DNA of 64,000 nucleotides, taken from NCBI GenBank assembly GCA_051418055.1, contig JBPRGH010000041.1:182689-246688 (forward strand). The letters are read 5' to 3'. Positions within the stretch are counted from its first letter, which is position 1. Each line of letters opens with the position of its first letter. Under the pieces are notes generated by a model that saw only the letters and a program-made list of their open reading frames with translations, did no database searches and had not been told where the DNA came from. The position numbers and the translations under genes were made by a program. The DNA is from JBPRGH01 sp051418055. Its GTDB lineage: Bacteria; Bacteroidota; Bacteroidia; Cytophagales; Cyclobacteriaceae. Shown one piece after another: positions 33,799 through 42,644 of the stretch.

Positions 33799-34842
33799 AT
33801 GAAACTAGACGCAATACCTCAAAATCCGCTGGAATGGCTTATTCTTAAAAGTGGCATGGTCCCAACACCATTAGGCCATGGGCATATCGGGTTTCTTTTA
33901 TCCAGGGCTATTCTCGATGCAGTGGATCTTGATGTGATTGAGGTATTGAAAGATCAGCCTCTAAAGCTGGAGGAAATTGCAGAAAAATGCGGTTTAAAAG
34001 CCCATGCACTTCGCAGCCTAATGAATATATTGGCTGCTGCCGGATATGTATCCTATAAATCAAAAAAATTCAAATTGACAAATCTGTCAAGAAAATGGTT
34101 ACTGAAAGATAGTAAACATTCTGTCTATGATCTTATGGTGCTTAATAGCCGTGTTTGCTGGTCATGGATGGAAGATTATAAAGATTATTTAAAAACAGGA
34201 AAAACTATTGATTATCACGAGCGGCTGACAGATGAAGAGTGGGTTTATTATCAGAAAGCTATGGCTTCAGCAGCAAGAGTACAATCGAAAGAGCTGGCAA
34301 GGAGAACACCTGTTCCTAAAGGGGCTAAAAAAATGCTCGATATTGGCGGCTCCCATGGTTTACATTCTTTGGCATTATGTAAAAAGCATAAATTAAAATC
34401 CGATATCCTTGAATTGCCAGATGCTATTGAAATCGCAAAAGAAGTAGTGAAGAATGAAGTTGGTGTTGAAAATATTTCTTATCAGCCTGCAAATGTATTA
34501 ACGGATGAACTCGGAGAAAATGAATATGACCTTGTGCTGATTAGCAGCCTTACACATCATTTTACTGATGAGCAAAATATTATGATTGCAAAAAAGGTGA
34601 ATAAAGCATTAAAAAGTGGAGGGTATTATATAATAATGGACTTTGAGCGTCCTAAAACTCAGTCTAATGCTGATTTGATAGGAATGGCAAATGATATGTT
34701 TTTTAGCTTCACCAGTAATGGAGGTACGTACTCACAGGAGGAGATGAAAGACTGGCTTAGAGAGGGAGGGCTTGAGTTTTTTCGTACCCTGAATATGCTA
34801 ACTATGCCGGGCACTGTTCAGGTGGTGGGGAGGAAGAATTAA
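33799..34842 (+). CDS. SAM-dependent O-methyltransferase-like protein with N-terminal winged helix
   Basis: A 347-residue class I methyltransferase of the small-molecule O-methyltransferase type. An N-terminal dimerisation/winged-helix part (~20-105: L-K-L-E-E-I-A-E-K-C-G-L-K-A-H-A-L-R-S-L-M) is followed by the SAM fold with M-L-D-I-G-G-S-H-G near residue 180, an acidic I-L-E-L-P-D after strand 2, and S-S-L-T-H-H-F near 250. It resembles acetylserotonin/hydroxyindole O-methyltransferases and bacteriochlorophyll or polyketide tailoring enzymes. The substrate is unknown. It lies 4.3 kb from the pigment cluster, separated by unrelated genes, so a role in pigment methylation is only a possibility. 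Confidence 0.82.
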   Translation: MKLDAIPQNPLEWLILKSGMVPTPLGHGHIGFLLSRAILDAVDLDVIEVLKDQPLKLEEIAEKCGLKAHALRSLMNILAAAGYVSYKSKKFKLTNLSRKWLLKDSKHSVYDLMVLNSRVCWSWMEDYKDYLKTGKTIDYHERLTDEEWVYYQKAMASAARVQSKELARRTPVPKGAKKMLDIGGSHGLHSLALCKKHKLKSDILELPDAIEIAKEVVKNEVGVENISYQPANVLTDELGENEYDLVLISSLTHHFTDEQNIMIAKKVNKALKSGGYYIIMDFERPKTQSNADLIGMANDMFFSFTSNGGTYSQEEMKDWLREGGLEFFRTLNMLTMPGTVQVVGRKN

Positions 34843-34844
34843 TA

Positions 34845-34893
34845 AATATTGAAATGGCTGCATGTACAGGTTCAATGCAGCCATATCAATATT
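34845..34893. terminator. Long hairpin between convergent genes
   Basis: A 19-bp stem with one mismatch (34845-34863 with 34875-34893) and an 11-base loop, lying between the methyltransferase and aldo/keto reductase stop codons. A T-run is lacking on the plus side, so it may be a bidirectional processing or termination hairpin. Confidence 0.65.
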
Positions 34894-34916
34894 TGATGCC
34901 ATTATTAAACACTTTT

Positions 34917-35906
34917 TCACCCTAAAATCTTTTCAATCTCAAGAAGCTCATCATTACTAAAATTGTGATTTTCGAGTGATTGTAGCGAGTCTAAAAGCTG
35001 CTCCTTACTGCTTGCTCCAATCAAAACAGAAGTTACTCTGGGATCTTTTAACAGCCAGGCAATGGCCATCTGGGCAAGAGATTGACCTCTTTCACCAGCT
35101 AATTTATTTAACTCTGTTACCTTTGAAAGTTTTTCTTCTGTAATATCATTACGCTGAAGGTGCCCATGGTCCTTTGCTGCCCTTGAATCTTCAGGAATAC
35201 CATTTAAATACTTGTTTGTCAGAAGCCCCTGTGCCAAAGGGGAGAATGGGATACATCCGATCCCTTTTTCTTCAAGCAGGTCGAGCAGGCTTTCCTCTAC
35301 CCATCGTTCAAACATTGAATATTTTGGTTGATGGATCAGGCATGGCGTCCCTAATTCTTTCAGTATATCAACTGCTCTTTTCATCTCTTCAGTTTTATAA
35401 TTGGAAAGCCCGATATATAGCGCCTTACCCTGCCTTACGATATGATCCAGCGCTTTCATAGTCTCTTCCAAAGGAGTATCTGGATCAGGACGGTGATGGT
35501 AGAATATATCCACATACTCTAATCCCATTCGTTTTAGGCTTTGATTAAGACTTGCGATCAGGTATTTCCTTGATCCCCAGTTGCCGTACGGACCTTCCCA
35601 CATGTCAAAGCCTGCTTTTGTAGAAATAATCAATTCATCCCTGAAAGGTTTAAGGTCCTTTTTAAATACCATGCCAAAATTTTCTTCTGCCGAACCATAA
35701 GGTGGCCCATAATTGTTTGCCAGGTCGAAATGTGTAATACCATGATCAAAAGCAGTACGCATGATCTCTCTGCCATTTTCAAATTTATCTACTCCACCGA
35801 AGTTATGCCACAGGCCTAAAGAAAGGGCCGGTAATTTTAAGCCACTTTGTCCACATCTGCGGTATTGCATTTTTTTATATCGATCGGAATGAGGCTGATA
35901 TACCAT
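34917..35906 (-). CDS. Aldo/keto reductase (YghZ/GpR-like)
   Basis: A 329-residue NADPH-dependent reductase with a TIM-barrel. The catalytic Asp and Tyr are in H-F-D-L-A-N-N-Y-G-P-P-Y-G, followed by Lys in I-I-S-T-K-A-G and His in F-Y-H-H-R-P-D. The G-S-A-E-E-N-F-G segment and the W-E-G-P-Y-G-N-W-G-S-R-K-Y insert are typical of the YghZ-type (L-glyceraldehyde 3-phosphate/methylglyoxal reductase) branch, which detoxifies reactive aldehydes. Length is normal. It is a single-gene unit. Confidence 0.9.
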   Translation of the reverse strand: MVYQPHSDRYKKMQYRRCGQSGLKLPALSLGLWHNFGGVDKFENGREIMRTAFDHGITHFDLANNYGPPYGSAEENFGMVFKKDLKPFRDELIISTKAGFDMWEGPYGNWGSRKYLIASLNQSLKRMGLEYVDIFYHHRPDPDTPLEETMKALDHIVRQGKALYIGLSNYKTEEMKRAVDILKELGTPCLIHQPKYSMFERWVEESLLDLLEEKGIGCIPFSPLAQGLLTNKYLNGIPEDSRAAKDHGHLQRNDITEEKLSKVTELNKLAGERGQSLAQMAIAWLLKDPRVTSVLIGASSKEQLLDSLQSLENHNFSNDELLEIEKILG

Positions 35907-35998
35907 AACTAATAAGATTTTTCTTTCACATAAAGATATATGTAAAGAAATTAAATTAGCAGTGCAACAGATTAATTTAGAGCTAATATCTCTAATTA

Positions 35999-36709
35999 TT
36001 ACAAGACGATATAAAAATCCCGGGTTAATGTTTTATAAGCTTCCGACCATTCATTGTTTTCACTATAATGGATCAGTTTATCTTTTTTTAGAGGAAGTTT
36101 ATTTCTTGAAAATGTCATAAGCAGGCGCTCGGCAGGCTTATTTTTACGGGAATGGAATTCTGTTATATATTCGGGAAAGAATTGTTTTTCCTCTGCGAGA
36201 TTAATAAATGACAAACCTTCATTATATGGGAGGATAATGCTCAATTTTCCCTGTTCGTTAAAAAGATCATCGGCTGCCATTAGCAGGTCTTCAAATGAAA
36301 GCTCTACTGCATGCCTTGCTTTTAACCGGTCTGAATCCGGAGCTGGGGTGCTGTTGATAAAATACGGAGGATTTGAAATGATCAGGTCATATTTATGACC
36401 AGGTTTATAATTTCGGATGTCAACATGAAGTGCTGATAAGTTTTCTGACCAGGGTGACCCAATAAAATTCTTATCGGCCTGCTTTACAGCTTCAATATTT
36501 ATATCAATGGCATCAATTTTATATTTTGGATTTTTTTGAGCCAGCATTAATGCGATAACACCTGTTCCTGTTCCCACATCCAATATCCTTTCCCCTTCTG
36601 GTAATGCCCATGCACCTAAAAGGACACCATCAGTTCCAACCTTCATAGCACATTTATCCTGTGCTACTTCAAACTGTTTGAATTTAAAAGGAAGATAATG
36701 CTTTGTCAA
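35999..36709 (-). CDS. trmN6: tRNA1(Val) A37 N6-methyltransferase (TrmN6/YfiC)
   Basis: A 236-residue SAM-dependent methyltransferase. The start F-K-F-K-Q-F-E-V-A-Q-D-K-C-A-M-K-V-G-T-D-G is the family signature. The SAM loop is I-L-D-V-G-T-G-T-G and the catalytic motif N-P-P-Y, found in enzymes that methylate exocyclic amino groups of adenine, is near residue 117. It is expected to modify adenine 37 of tRNA-Val. The gene starts 6 bases after the S41 peptidase gene and is probably co-transcribed with it. Confidence 0.9.
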   Translation of the reverse strand: MTKHYLPFKFKQFEVAQDKCAMKVGTDGVLLGAWALPEGERILDVGTGTGVIALMLAQKNPKYKIDAIDINIEAVKQADKNFIGSPWSENLSALHVDIRNYKPGHKYDLIISNPPYFINSTPAPDSDRLKARHAVELSFEDLLMAADDLFNEQGKLSIILPYNEGLSFINLAEEKQFFPEYITEFHSRKNKPAERLLMTFSRNKLPLKKDKLIHYSENNEWSEAYKTLTRDFYIVL

Positions 36710-36715
36710 TCGTCT

Positions 36716-38365
36716 CTAAAAATTGAGAATTTGATTGTATTTATCCCGGTTGTTTAGGACTTCTATAGCTTCAATAATTTCGGGATCTTCATCAAAAACG
36801 GATTCTACAGAGCCTTTTTGCAAGTAATATCTGGAAGCTATCTCTTCTTCCAGAAGCAGTTTTATCTGATCTTTATTTTGCTGAAGATCATTAGCCTTAC
36901 TTTTTATTATCTCGTCCTTTAACTGTGTCAGGTCATTTTTAATTGCTTCATAATACTGTTCCTCTTTCGCTTTAGCAACTAATTTTTCAAGATTTCGCTC
37001 GACCTCCGTTTCATAAGAAAGATCTTTTTCTGAAAGCCAGCTGATAAAATTGACATATTCTTCATCTGTAAGGCTAAAAGTACGAGCATCAGCTATCTCA
37101 GGATGATTGTGGGCATATATTGAAGCATAATTAAATATTAGTCCTTTTTTCATTAGAGTAAAAACAATAGGTGTCATTTCCTGATTTTCTGTTTTTATAT
37201 CAGGATCAATTCCCCCTCCGTCATAAACCACTCTTCCATTTCGGGTTTTGAATTCATTATGAAGGCTATCCGGCATTTTGCCTGGTGAACCATCAGGATT
37301 CCTGTAGCTGTAGTCAATAGCCTGAATACACCTTCCGCTTGGAGTGTAGTATTTTGCTGTAGTTATTTTTACCTGGGAATTATATGTCAAGGGCCTTGAT
37401 ATTTGTACCAATCCTTTTCCAAAAGATTTTTGCCCGATCACTACAGCGCGGTCATAATCCTGAAGGGTACCTGCTACAATTTCTGATGCGGAAGCGCTTG
37501 TGCTATTTATTAAAACTGCCACAGGTATATCTGTATCCAGAGGATGGTTTAACGTGCTGTAAGATATATTATTTTCCTCCACTTTACCACGGGTAGAAAC
37601 TACTTCCGTACCTTTAGGAATAAAGATATTCGCAATATTAACAGCCTCCATTAATAATCCTCCAGGATTTCCCCGAAGGTCAAGTATGATCTTTTTTGCG
37701 CCTTCTTCCTTCAGTTCACCTACAGCATTTCGTACATCACGACCACATTTCATGGTGAATTCATTTAACTTCACATAACCAATATCCTCTGTGAGCATTC
37801 CTTTATAAGGAATATTTTCTATTGTAACCTGCTCACGTACAAAATTTAAGGTGATAGGCTCATCTTGCCCATAACGTTTTACAGTTAAATTTAAAGGAGA
37901 GCCAAGCTGGCCGCGCATGAGGTCATTAGCTTCTTCACGTGAAATATCTTCTACTTTAATATTATCTATTTTGATTACCTCATCACCTACCTTTAACCCG
38001 TTTTGATGTGCTGAGAACCCTTCATAAATCATCAGTATTCGGATTTTATCGTCTATAATGCCTGTTACAGCACCTATACCTCCATATTGTCCTGTACTCT
38101 GCGTTCTGAAATCTTCAATTTTATCTTCAGGGATATAATTTGTATATGGGTCTAATGAAGCCAGCATGGCATAAATACCTGTCTGGATCAACTCATTTGG
38201 ATTTATTTCATCTACATAAAGCGCATTTACTTCTTTAAAGAGTGAAGCAAAAATGTCCAGGTTTTTAGCTATTTCGAAATAACGGTCTCCCGGTTTGGAA
38301 AATGATAAAGAAGCAAAAACAATGAGGATGCCTGCCAAAAAAATAAAGATGCTCTTCCTGCCCAT
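36716..38365 (-). CDS. C-terminal processing peptidase, family S41
   Basis: A 549-residue tail-specific protease with an N-terminal signal anchor (residues 5-22), a PDZ domain (~95-165) and the S41 core. Ser292 in S-A-S-A-S-E-I and Lys317 in K-S-F-G-K-G-L form the Ser/Lys dyad with exactly the 25-residue spacing of E. coli Prc. The last ~130 residues are a helical extension usual in Bacteroidetes homologues. It trims C-termini of envelope proteins in the periplasm. First gene of a two-gene unit with trmN6. Confidence 0.92.
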   Translation of the reverse strand: MGRKSIFIFLAGILIVFASLSFSKPGDRYFEIAKNLDIFASLFKEVNALYVDEINPNELIQTGIYAMLASLDPYTNYIPEDKIEDFRTQSTGQYGGIGAVTGIIDDKIRILMIYEGFSAHQNGLKVGDEVIKIDNIKVEDISREEANDLMRGQLGSPLNLTVKRYGQDEPITLNFVREQVTIENIPYKGMLTEDIGYVKLNEFTMKCGRDVRNAVGELKEEGAKKIILDLRGNPGGLLMEAVNIANIFIPKGTEVVSTRGKVEENNISYSTLNHPLDTDIPVAVLINSTSASASEIVAGTLQDYDRAVVIGQKSFGKGLVQISRPLTYNSQVKITTAKYYTPSGRCIQAIDYSYRNPDGSPGKMPDSLHNEFKTRNGRVVYDGGGIDPDIKTENQEMTPIVFTLMKKGLIFNYASIYAHNHPEIADARTFSLTDEEYVNFISWLSEKDLSYETEVERNLEKLVAKAKEEQYYEAIKNDLTQLKDEIIKSKANDLQQNKDQIKLLLEEEIASRYYLQKGSVESVFDEDPEIIEAIEVLNNRDKYNQILNF

Positions 38366-38554
38366 AATTTAAAATTAACAATACGTACGAAAATAACATT
38401 AAAAGCAGCTAAATAAGTTTACCAGTGGTGGAATTTGTATTTAACAGGTAAACATAAGTAAATTATAATGGTGTGTGTAATATCAACTGAAAAAGCTAAA
38501 AAAATGTTTTCTTACCTGCATAAACAATTTTTCAGGAGCTAAAGTTAGTTGAGT

Positions 38555-39094
38555 ATGAAAACTTTTATTTTTATTTTATTTCTATCATTTTCTTATAGCT
38601 TATCTGTTGCTCAAACTTATTATACCGATAATGGCTATGCAAGATTCAGAGCTGAAGCACCATTGAATTCTTATTCAGGAGAATCTAATGACCTTCAGGG
38701 TTCTGTTAATTTAGACACTAAAGAGGTTCAGTTTAAACTGAAGGTAAGATCCCTGGATACTGATAATGACCAGCGGGACCAGGATATGTATGAATTAATG
38801 AATGTAAGTCAATATCCATATATAGAATTTAATGGTCGTATTGCCGATGATTTAAATCTTAATAAGGGTAAGCAAAAGTTAACTGTGAAAGGTGAAATGA
38901 GAGTCAGGGATGTAACCCGTGAAATTTCTATTGAAGGAGCTATACAAAAGGAAGGTGATAAACTTCGTATTGAGGCAAGTTGGGATTTATTGCTTTCAGA
39001 TTATAATATCGAACAGCCAAGTATTTTATTTTATGAAGTGGAAGACAGGCATAACATTTATGTAAGTGCCGTTCTAAAGAAAGGTACCAAATAA
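38555..39094 (+). CDS. YceI-family periplasmic protein
   Basis: From the ATG at 38555 (a TTG two codons earlier is less likely) the product has 179 residues. There is a signal peptide ending near V-A-Q, then the YceI lipocalin-like barrel: A-R-F-R-A-E-A-P, then L-Q-G-S-V-N-L-D-T-K-E-V-Q-F-K, Y-P-Y-I-E-F-N-G-R-I and G-E-M-R-V-R-D-V-T-R-E. Family members bind long isoprenoid or lipid chains in the periplasm. It converges on the last gene of the pigment cluster with only 5 bases between stop codons. A role in carrying a hydrophobic pigment is conceivable but not shown. Confidence 0.85.
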   Translation: MKTFIFILFLSFSYSLSVAQTYYTDNGYARFRAEAPLNSYSGESNDLQGSVNLDTKEVQFKLKVRSLDTDNDQRDQDMYELMNVSQYPYIEFNGRIADDLNLNKGKQKLTVKGEMRVRDVTREISIEGAIQKEGDKLRIEASWDLLLSDYNIEQPSILFYEVEDRHNIYVSAVLKKGTK

Positions 39095-39099
39095 TATAA

Positions 39100-40278
39100 T
39101 TAGCTCAATGTTTTACGGGCACGATAGATCTTCAGGTATATATAGGAAATTAGTCCTGACACAATTCCCGCTACTATTGATAAAGCTACTGCTCCAATGA
39201 GGTACTGCACCAGGTTATCTTTAACTGCTTCCAAAGTCAGGCCCTGATTAAAAAAAATATCATATTCGGGGCTTTCTATAAAAACACCTCCCAGCATATA
39301 GCTGGCATATATTATAACCGGGATCATGGGAGGTATACTTATATTTGCTGCCACAACAAATATTACTTTATTCAGGCGCATAAGATGACACAGGGTCAGC
39401 CCAACAATAAGTTGATAACCCCAGATAGGAAATATGCCCATAAACATACCGAATCCTATAGCCAGGGCTTTTTTATGAGATGGCTCAGTTTCATTAAAGA
39501 AGTTTTTTTTTATGAAATTCTTTATGTTCTCACGGGTGAGGGCATTAATGAAGCGTAAGGGAATATAATAAAGAAAAGCCAGGGTCACCAGCCAGGTATT
39601 AAGTAAGCTGATCCGGCTGAAATCCCTGAATGGCCTGAAGTGGGAAATCCTTAATTTTCCCGGCTCATAATGTACTTTAATTGGTATATTTTTTACAGGT
39701 ATACCTTTCCAGGCGGCCTTTACAATTACCTCTATTTCAAACTCAAATTTGCGGGTAAAGTACCTCAGGTTTTTCATCCTGCGAATGGGATAGAGCCGAT
39801 ATCCGGATTGTGTATCCTGTAGTTTTATGCCCGTCTCCAAATGATACCAGAAATTAGAGAATTTATTACCGAAGCTGCTCTTACCGGGAACATTTTCCTG
39901 CTCCATATTGCGTGCTCCAATAACAAGAGTGTCAGGGTTTTTTTCTATTTCGGCTAGAAAGAGAGGGAGGTCAGATGCAAAATGCTGACTATCACTATCA
40001 ATAGTAATGGCATAGTCATAACCGAGCTTTAAAGCACTTTTAAAGCCATTTCTTAACGCCATCCCTTTCCCTTTATTCTTACCATGTGTAATTACGGTAA
40101 GCTTAGGGTAATCTTTTACAATTTGTTCTGTAGAATCTGTAGAGCCGTCATTGACAAGAATAATATCATCTGAATAAATAAGAACAGATTCAATAACCAC
40201 CCTCAGTGTTTTATCATTATTGTAGGTGGGAATAATGACAGAGCATTTATATTTTTTAAATATTTCTTTAGTAGACAT
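39100..40278 (-). CDS. GT2 glycosyltransferase fused to a DUF2062 membrane domain
   Basis: A 392-residue fusion. Residues 1-240 are a dolichyl-phosphate-mannose-synthase-like GT2 domain: S-V-I-I-P-T-Y-N-N-D, V-N-D-G-S-T-D-S-T, the metal site T-I-D-S-D-S-Q-H, and a Q-S-G-Y-R-L-Y-P-I acceptor loop. Residues ~260-390 are DUF2062 with several membrane helices (H-K-K-A-L-A-I-G-F-G-M-F-M-G-I-F-P). It starts on the stop of the dehydratase gene (TAATG) and is the last gene of the minus arm. In other aryl-polyene loci a GT2-type gene is also present, so it may link the polyene to a sugar or lipid-sugar carrier. Donor unknown. Confidence 0.85.
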   Translation of the reverse strand: MSTKEIFKKYKCSVIIPTYNNDKTLRVVIESVLIYSDDIILVNDGSTDSTEQIVKDYPKLTVITHGKNKGKGMALRNGFKSALKLGYDYAITIDSDSQHFASDLPLFLAEIEKNPDTLVIGARNMEQENVPGKSSFGNKFSNFWYHLETGIKLQDTQSGYRLYPIRRMKNLRYFTRKFEFEIEVIVKAAWKGIPVKNIPIKVHYEPGKLRISHFRPFRDFSRISLLNTWLVTLAFLYYIPLRFINALTRENIKNFIKKNFFNETEPSHKKALAIGFGMFMGIFPIWGYQLIVGLTLCHLMRLNKVIFVVAANISIPPMIPVIIYASYMLGGVFIESPEYDIFFNQGLTLEAVKDNLVQYLIGAVALSIVAGIVSGLISYIYLKIYRARKTLS

Positions 40279-40655
40279 TAACCTGCAGGCACAAAATTTC
40301 CTTTCATCTTATAATTGGCTGATCCATCCTTTAAAAAAGAGCTGACGTTAATGGCTAACACTTTATCAGCTTCCTCTTTAACTGATAATTCAAAACGAAG
40401 TTCATCATCAACAGTTGGATCAACAAGTTTTGCATATTTTATGTTGGAAGCGCTTATAAATCTGTAATTATTTTCTCTCAGCTCCCCAAGGATCTCTTTA
40501 GTCATCTCAAGGAGGCAAACACCAGGCAAAACGGGCTGTTGAGGAAAATGACCCTTAAAGATCTCATGGGATGGATCAATTTTTATAGTTACCGAATAGG
40601 AATTCTCATCTTTTTGCTCTGAGGATATGATTTGGTAAAGCTTATTCTTCAGCAT
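40278..40655 (-). CDS. Hotdog-fold 3-hydroxyacyl-ACP dehydratase (FabZ/ApeI-like)
   Basis: A 125-residue single hotdog domain carrying the full FabZ active-site motif: H-E-I-F-K-G-H-F-P-Q-Q-P-V-L-P-G-V with catalytic His36, and Glu50 in L-L-E-M. It should dehydrate the 3-hydroxyacyl-ACP intermediate in each polyene extension cycle. It overlaps the LolB-like gene by 14 bases and the glycosyltransferase gene by one, so translation is coupled. Of the two hotdog dehydratase-like proteins in the cluster this is the one with intact catalytic residues. Confidence 0.85.
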   Translation of the reverse strand: MLKNKLYQIISSEQKDENSYSVTIKIDPSHEIFKGHFPQQPVLPGVCLLEMTKEILGELRENNYRFISASNIKYAKLVDPTVDDELRFELSVKEEADKVLAINVSSFLKDGSANYKMKGNFVPAG

Positions 40656-41298
40656 AATTAACTTTTAAAAGATCCAGTTTTATCTCAAGTTTAATATTTG
40701 AATGTTTTATCGTTACTTGTTCAGGAACATCTTTTTCCCTGTACCCAAAGGTAATGGTAGTTTTTACCGGTTTCAAAAAACCCTTTTCTTCTAGCGCCAT
40801 TACATGGTTCTGTGATTTACTAACGGAGATATGTAAAGGTAGCTTTTCCTTTAATTTATAAGTAACATATAGATCATTTTCAAACACAAGTTTTTTTTCT
40901 GTTGGAGGGAAAAGGTCCAGCAGGAGCAGCATATGAAAATCTTTGGCTATTAACTTTTCTACTGATCTTCTATCCAGTTGCTCAAATTTTTTTATCCAGG
41001 TCATCCCATCGGGATTAATTTTAAATTCCATAAGGGTAACACCAAATTTTGATAATAAAACTACGTGGTAAGACTCCTTTTCCACTTTTTTCATAACCAA
41101 TAAGCCACTGGCATGGAATTCTTTATAATCAAAAGTAGCATTATAAATGAGGCTCGAATTTTCCTGATACAGATAAGGAGATGGCTCGGGTAAGGAGCCA
41201 TTATCTGTGTTGACCGATTTACAGGAAATTACCAGGACAAGCAGCCCCGGGAATAAATATTTATTTGAGTGTAAAAGCCGTATCAGGAATTGACTCAT
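40642..41298 (-). CDS. LolB-like / DUF3261-like outer-membrane lipoprotein
   Basis: A 218-residue lipoprotein with the lipobox L-V-I-S-C (Cys about residue 26) and beta-rich remainder (F-H-A-S-G-L-L-V-M-K-K, Y-H-V-V-L-L-S-K-F-G-V-T-L-M-E-F-K-I). This is the half-barrel pattern of LolB and of the DUF3261 lipoproteins found in aryl-polyene clusters. Direct similarity cannot be tested here; the call rests on lipobox, fold pattern and position next to a LolA-like gene. It would receive a hydrophobic cargo at the outer membrane. It overlaps the LolA-like gene by 38 bases and the dehydratase gene by 14. Confidence 0.6.
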   Translation of the reverse strand: MSQFLIRLLHSNKYLFPGLLVLVISCKSVNTDNGSLPEPSPYLYQENSSLIYNATFDYKEFHASGLLVMKKVEKESYHVVLLSKFGVTLMEFKINPDGMTWIKKFEQLDRRSVEKLIAKDFHMLLLLDLFPPTEKKLVFENDLYVTYKLKEKLPLHISVSKSQNHVMALEEKGFLKPVKTTITFGYREKDVPEQVTIKHSNIKLEIKLDLLKVNYAEE

Positions 41299-41908
41299 TG
41301 AATTTTTTATTATAGAAGGAGATCAATGTATAATCACCCTCAGGCTCTATTAACTTAATTTTGTTAACGGTAAAATCAGACCTGTCGAAATAAACATTAA
41401 TTTCCTGCAGGAAACCCTGAAGTTGTTTTTCTTTTGGATATAATTTAACCAAATATAGGTCCTTACCTTCAAAATAGCTGATATTAAAGGTTTCTTCATC
41501 TAAAACATCGCCCTGGACACTACTGATGATCAATTCATTTATTTGTCTGAAGGCTTTACTTGATGTGAGGTCAAATGAATTAACCTTTCCTTCATCACTA
41601 ATTATCAGCTGATCGCCATTAAGAATAACCCCATAATTAAAAGGTTTTTGGTATTCCCATCTTAAGAGATTAGGTTTTTTAAATTTTAATACACCTTCCG
41701 ATTCAATCTCATTTGATAAAATACTAAGATATTTATCCTGTTTAAAAGAGGAGTTAATTGTATTTGTAGCCGCAGCTATTTCTGATAAACCTTTTTTAAA
41801 GGCTGAAATATCCTTCATCTCTTTAAATTCAGTCGTCTGAAAAGAAAGAAAGGGTAGGGAAATAATAAATAAAGCTGCTGCTAAAAAATTCCTGTTGACC
41901 TTATACAT
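41261..41908 (-). CDS. LolA-like periplasmic carrier protein
   Basis: Starting at the ATG at 41908 the protein has 215 residues with a signal peptide (M-Y-K-V-N-R-N-F-L-A-A-A). The LolA-type half-barrel follows: I-N-S-S-F-K-Q-D-K-Y-L-S-I-L, G-V-L-K-F-K-K-P-N-L-L-R-W-E-Y and Y-G-V-I-L-N-G-D-Q-L-I-I-S-D. LolA carries lipoproteins across the periplasm; LolA-like proteins inside aryl-polyene clusters are thought to carry the pigment lipid. The start overlaps the deacetylase stop by 8 bases. A more upstream start would lie well inside that gene and lacks signal-peptide character. Confidence 0.8.
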   Translation of the reverse strand: MYKVNRNFLAAALFIISLPFLSFQTTEFKEMKDISAFKKGLSEIAAATNTINSSFKQDKYLSILSNEIESEGVLKFKKPNLLRWEYQKPFNYGVILNGDQLIISDEGKVNSFDLTSSKAFRQINELIISSVQGDVLDEETFNISYFEGKDLYLVKLYPKEKQLQGFLQEINVYFDRSDFTVNKIKLIEPEGDYTLISFYNKKFNESIPDTAFTLK

Positions 41909-42644
41909 GTAGATACTTATAATTATTTTTACTGGTGTACTGCAAAATTGCATCCAATATTTCAGGAGTATTTTTCCTGTTATCGTGAAGCAGGATTACA
42001 GCGCCAGGTTTTATCTTTTTAATCACCCGTCTTACCACCATTTTAGGATCTTTGGTTGAAGTGTCAAAAGAACGAATATTCCAGCCAATTAATTTCATGC
42101 TCAATAAATTTATCGCTCTGGCAATCGGCGGGTTGGTAACACCATAAGGAGGTCGAAAAATGTTACAGTCTTTTCCGGTTATACTATGTATTAATACATT
42201 GGTTTTATTGATCTCCTTTATTACTCTTTTTGAAGATAAGAAGGAAAAGAAATAACTGTGTGAATAGGAATGATTCCCTACACGATGGCCTCTTTTAGAA
42301 ATTTCCTGCAGCACATCCTCATGCGCTTCAATATGTTTTCCAATGCAAAAAAAGGTGGCTTTTGCCTTATACCTGTCAAGGATGGAAAGGATCTGGGGAG
42401 TATAAACAGGATGAGGGCCGTCATCAAATGTTAAGGAAATTGCTTTTTCATCTGTATCCAGTGAATGATGGCCTTTTGTAAAAAAATCCAGCTGTATTTT
42501 AGCAGATCCTATGGCAAGGATTATAAAGAATAAGGCGACAATTGAATAAATAAAGAGGGAAATATCTGTCACCAGAAAATCTATGGAAACCAGGATCAGT
42601 AACAACAGGATAAAAACATTTCGCAGGATTAAATATTTGAGCAT
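41901..42644 (-). CDS. Polysaccharide deacetylase-family protein (NodB fold, membrane anchored)
   Basis: A 247-residue protein. Two hydrophobic helices (~8-50) anchor it, then a NodB homology domain follows with motif 1 T-F-D-D-G-P-H-P, motif 2 H-S-Y-S-H (zinc ligands), motif 3 R-P-P-Y-G and the late L-L-H-D-N. The metal and catalytic residues all appear present, so it should be an active hydrolase of N- or O-acyl groups, usually on GlcNAc. Its presence beside a GT2 gene suggests that the polyene carrier has a sugar that is de-acetylated. It overlaps the chain-length-factor gene by 16 bases. Confidence 0.88.
   Translation of the reverse strand: MLKYLILRNVFILLLLILVSIDFLVTDISLFIYSIVALFFIILAIGSAKIQLDFFTKGHHSLDTDEKAISLTFDDGPHPVYTPQILSILDRYKAKATFFCIGKHIEAHEDVLQEISKRGHRVGNHSYSHSYFFSFLSSKRVIKEINKTNVLIHSITGKDCNIFRPPYGVTNPPIARAINLLSMKLIGWNIRSFDTSTKDPKMVVRRVIKKIKPGAVILLHDNRKNTPEILDAILQYTSKNNYKYLHV

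Noticed and set aside
33799..34842. Inclusion of the O-methyltransferase-like gene in the pigment cluster
   Set aside because: It is separated from the cluster by a reductase, a tRNA methyltransferase, a protease and YceI, with hairpins between, and the cluster has its own methyltransferase domain.
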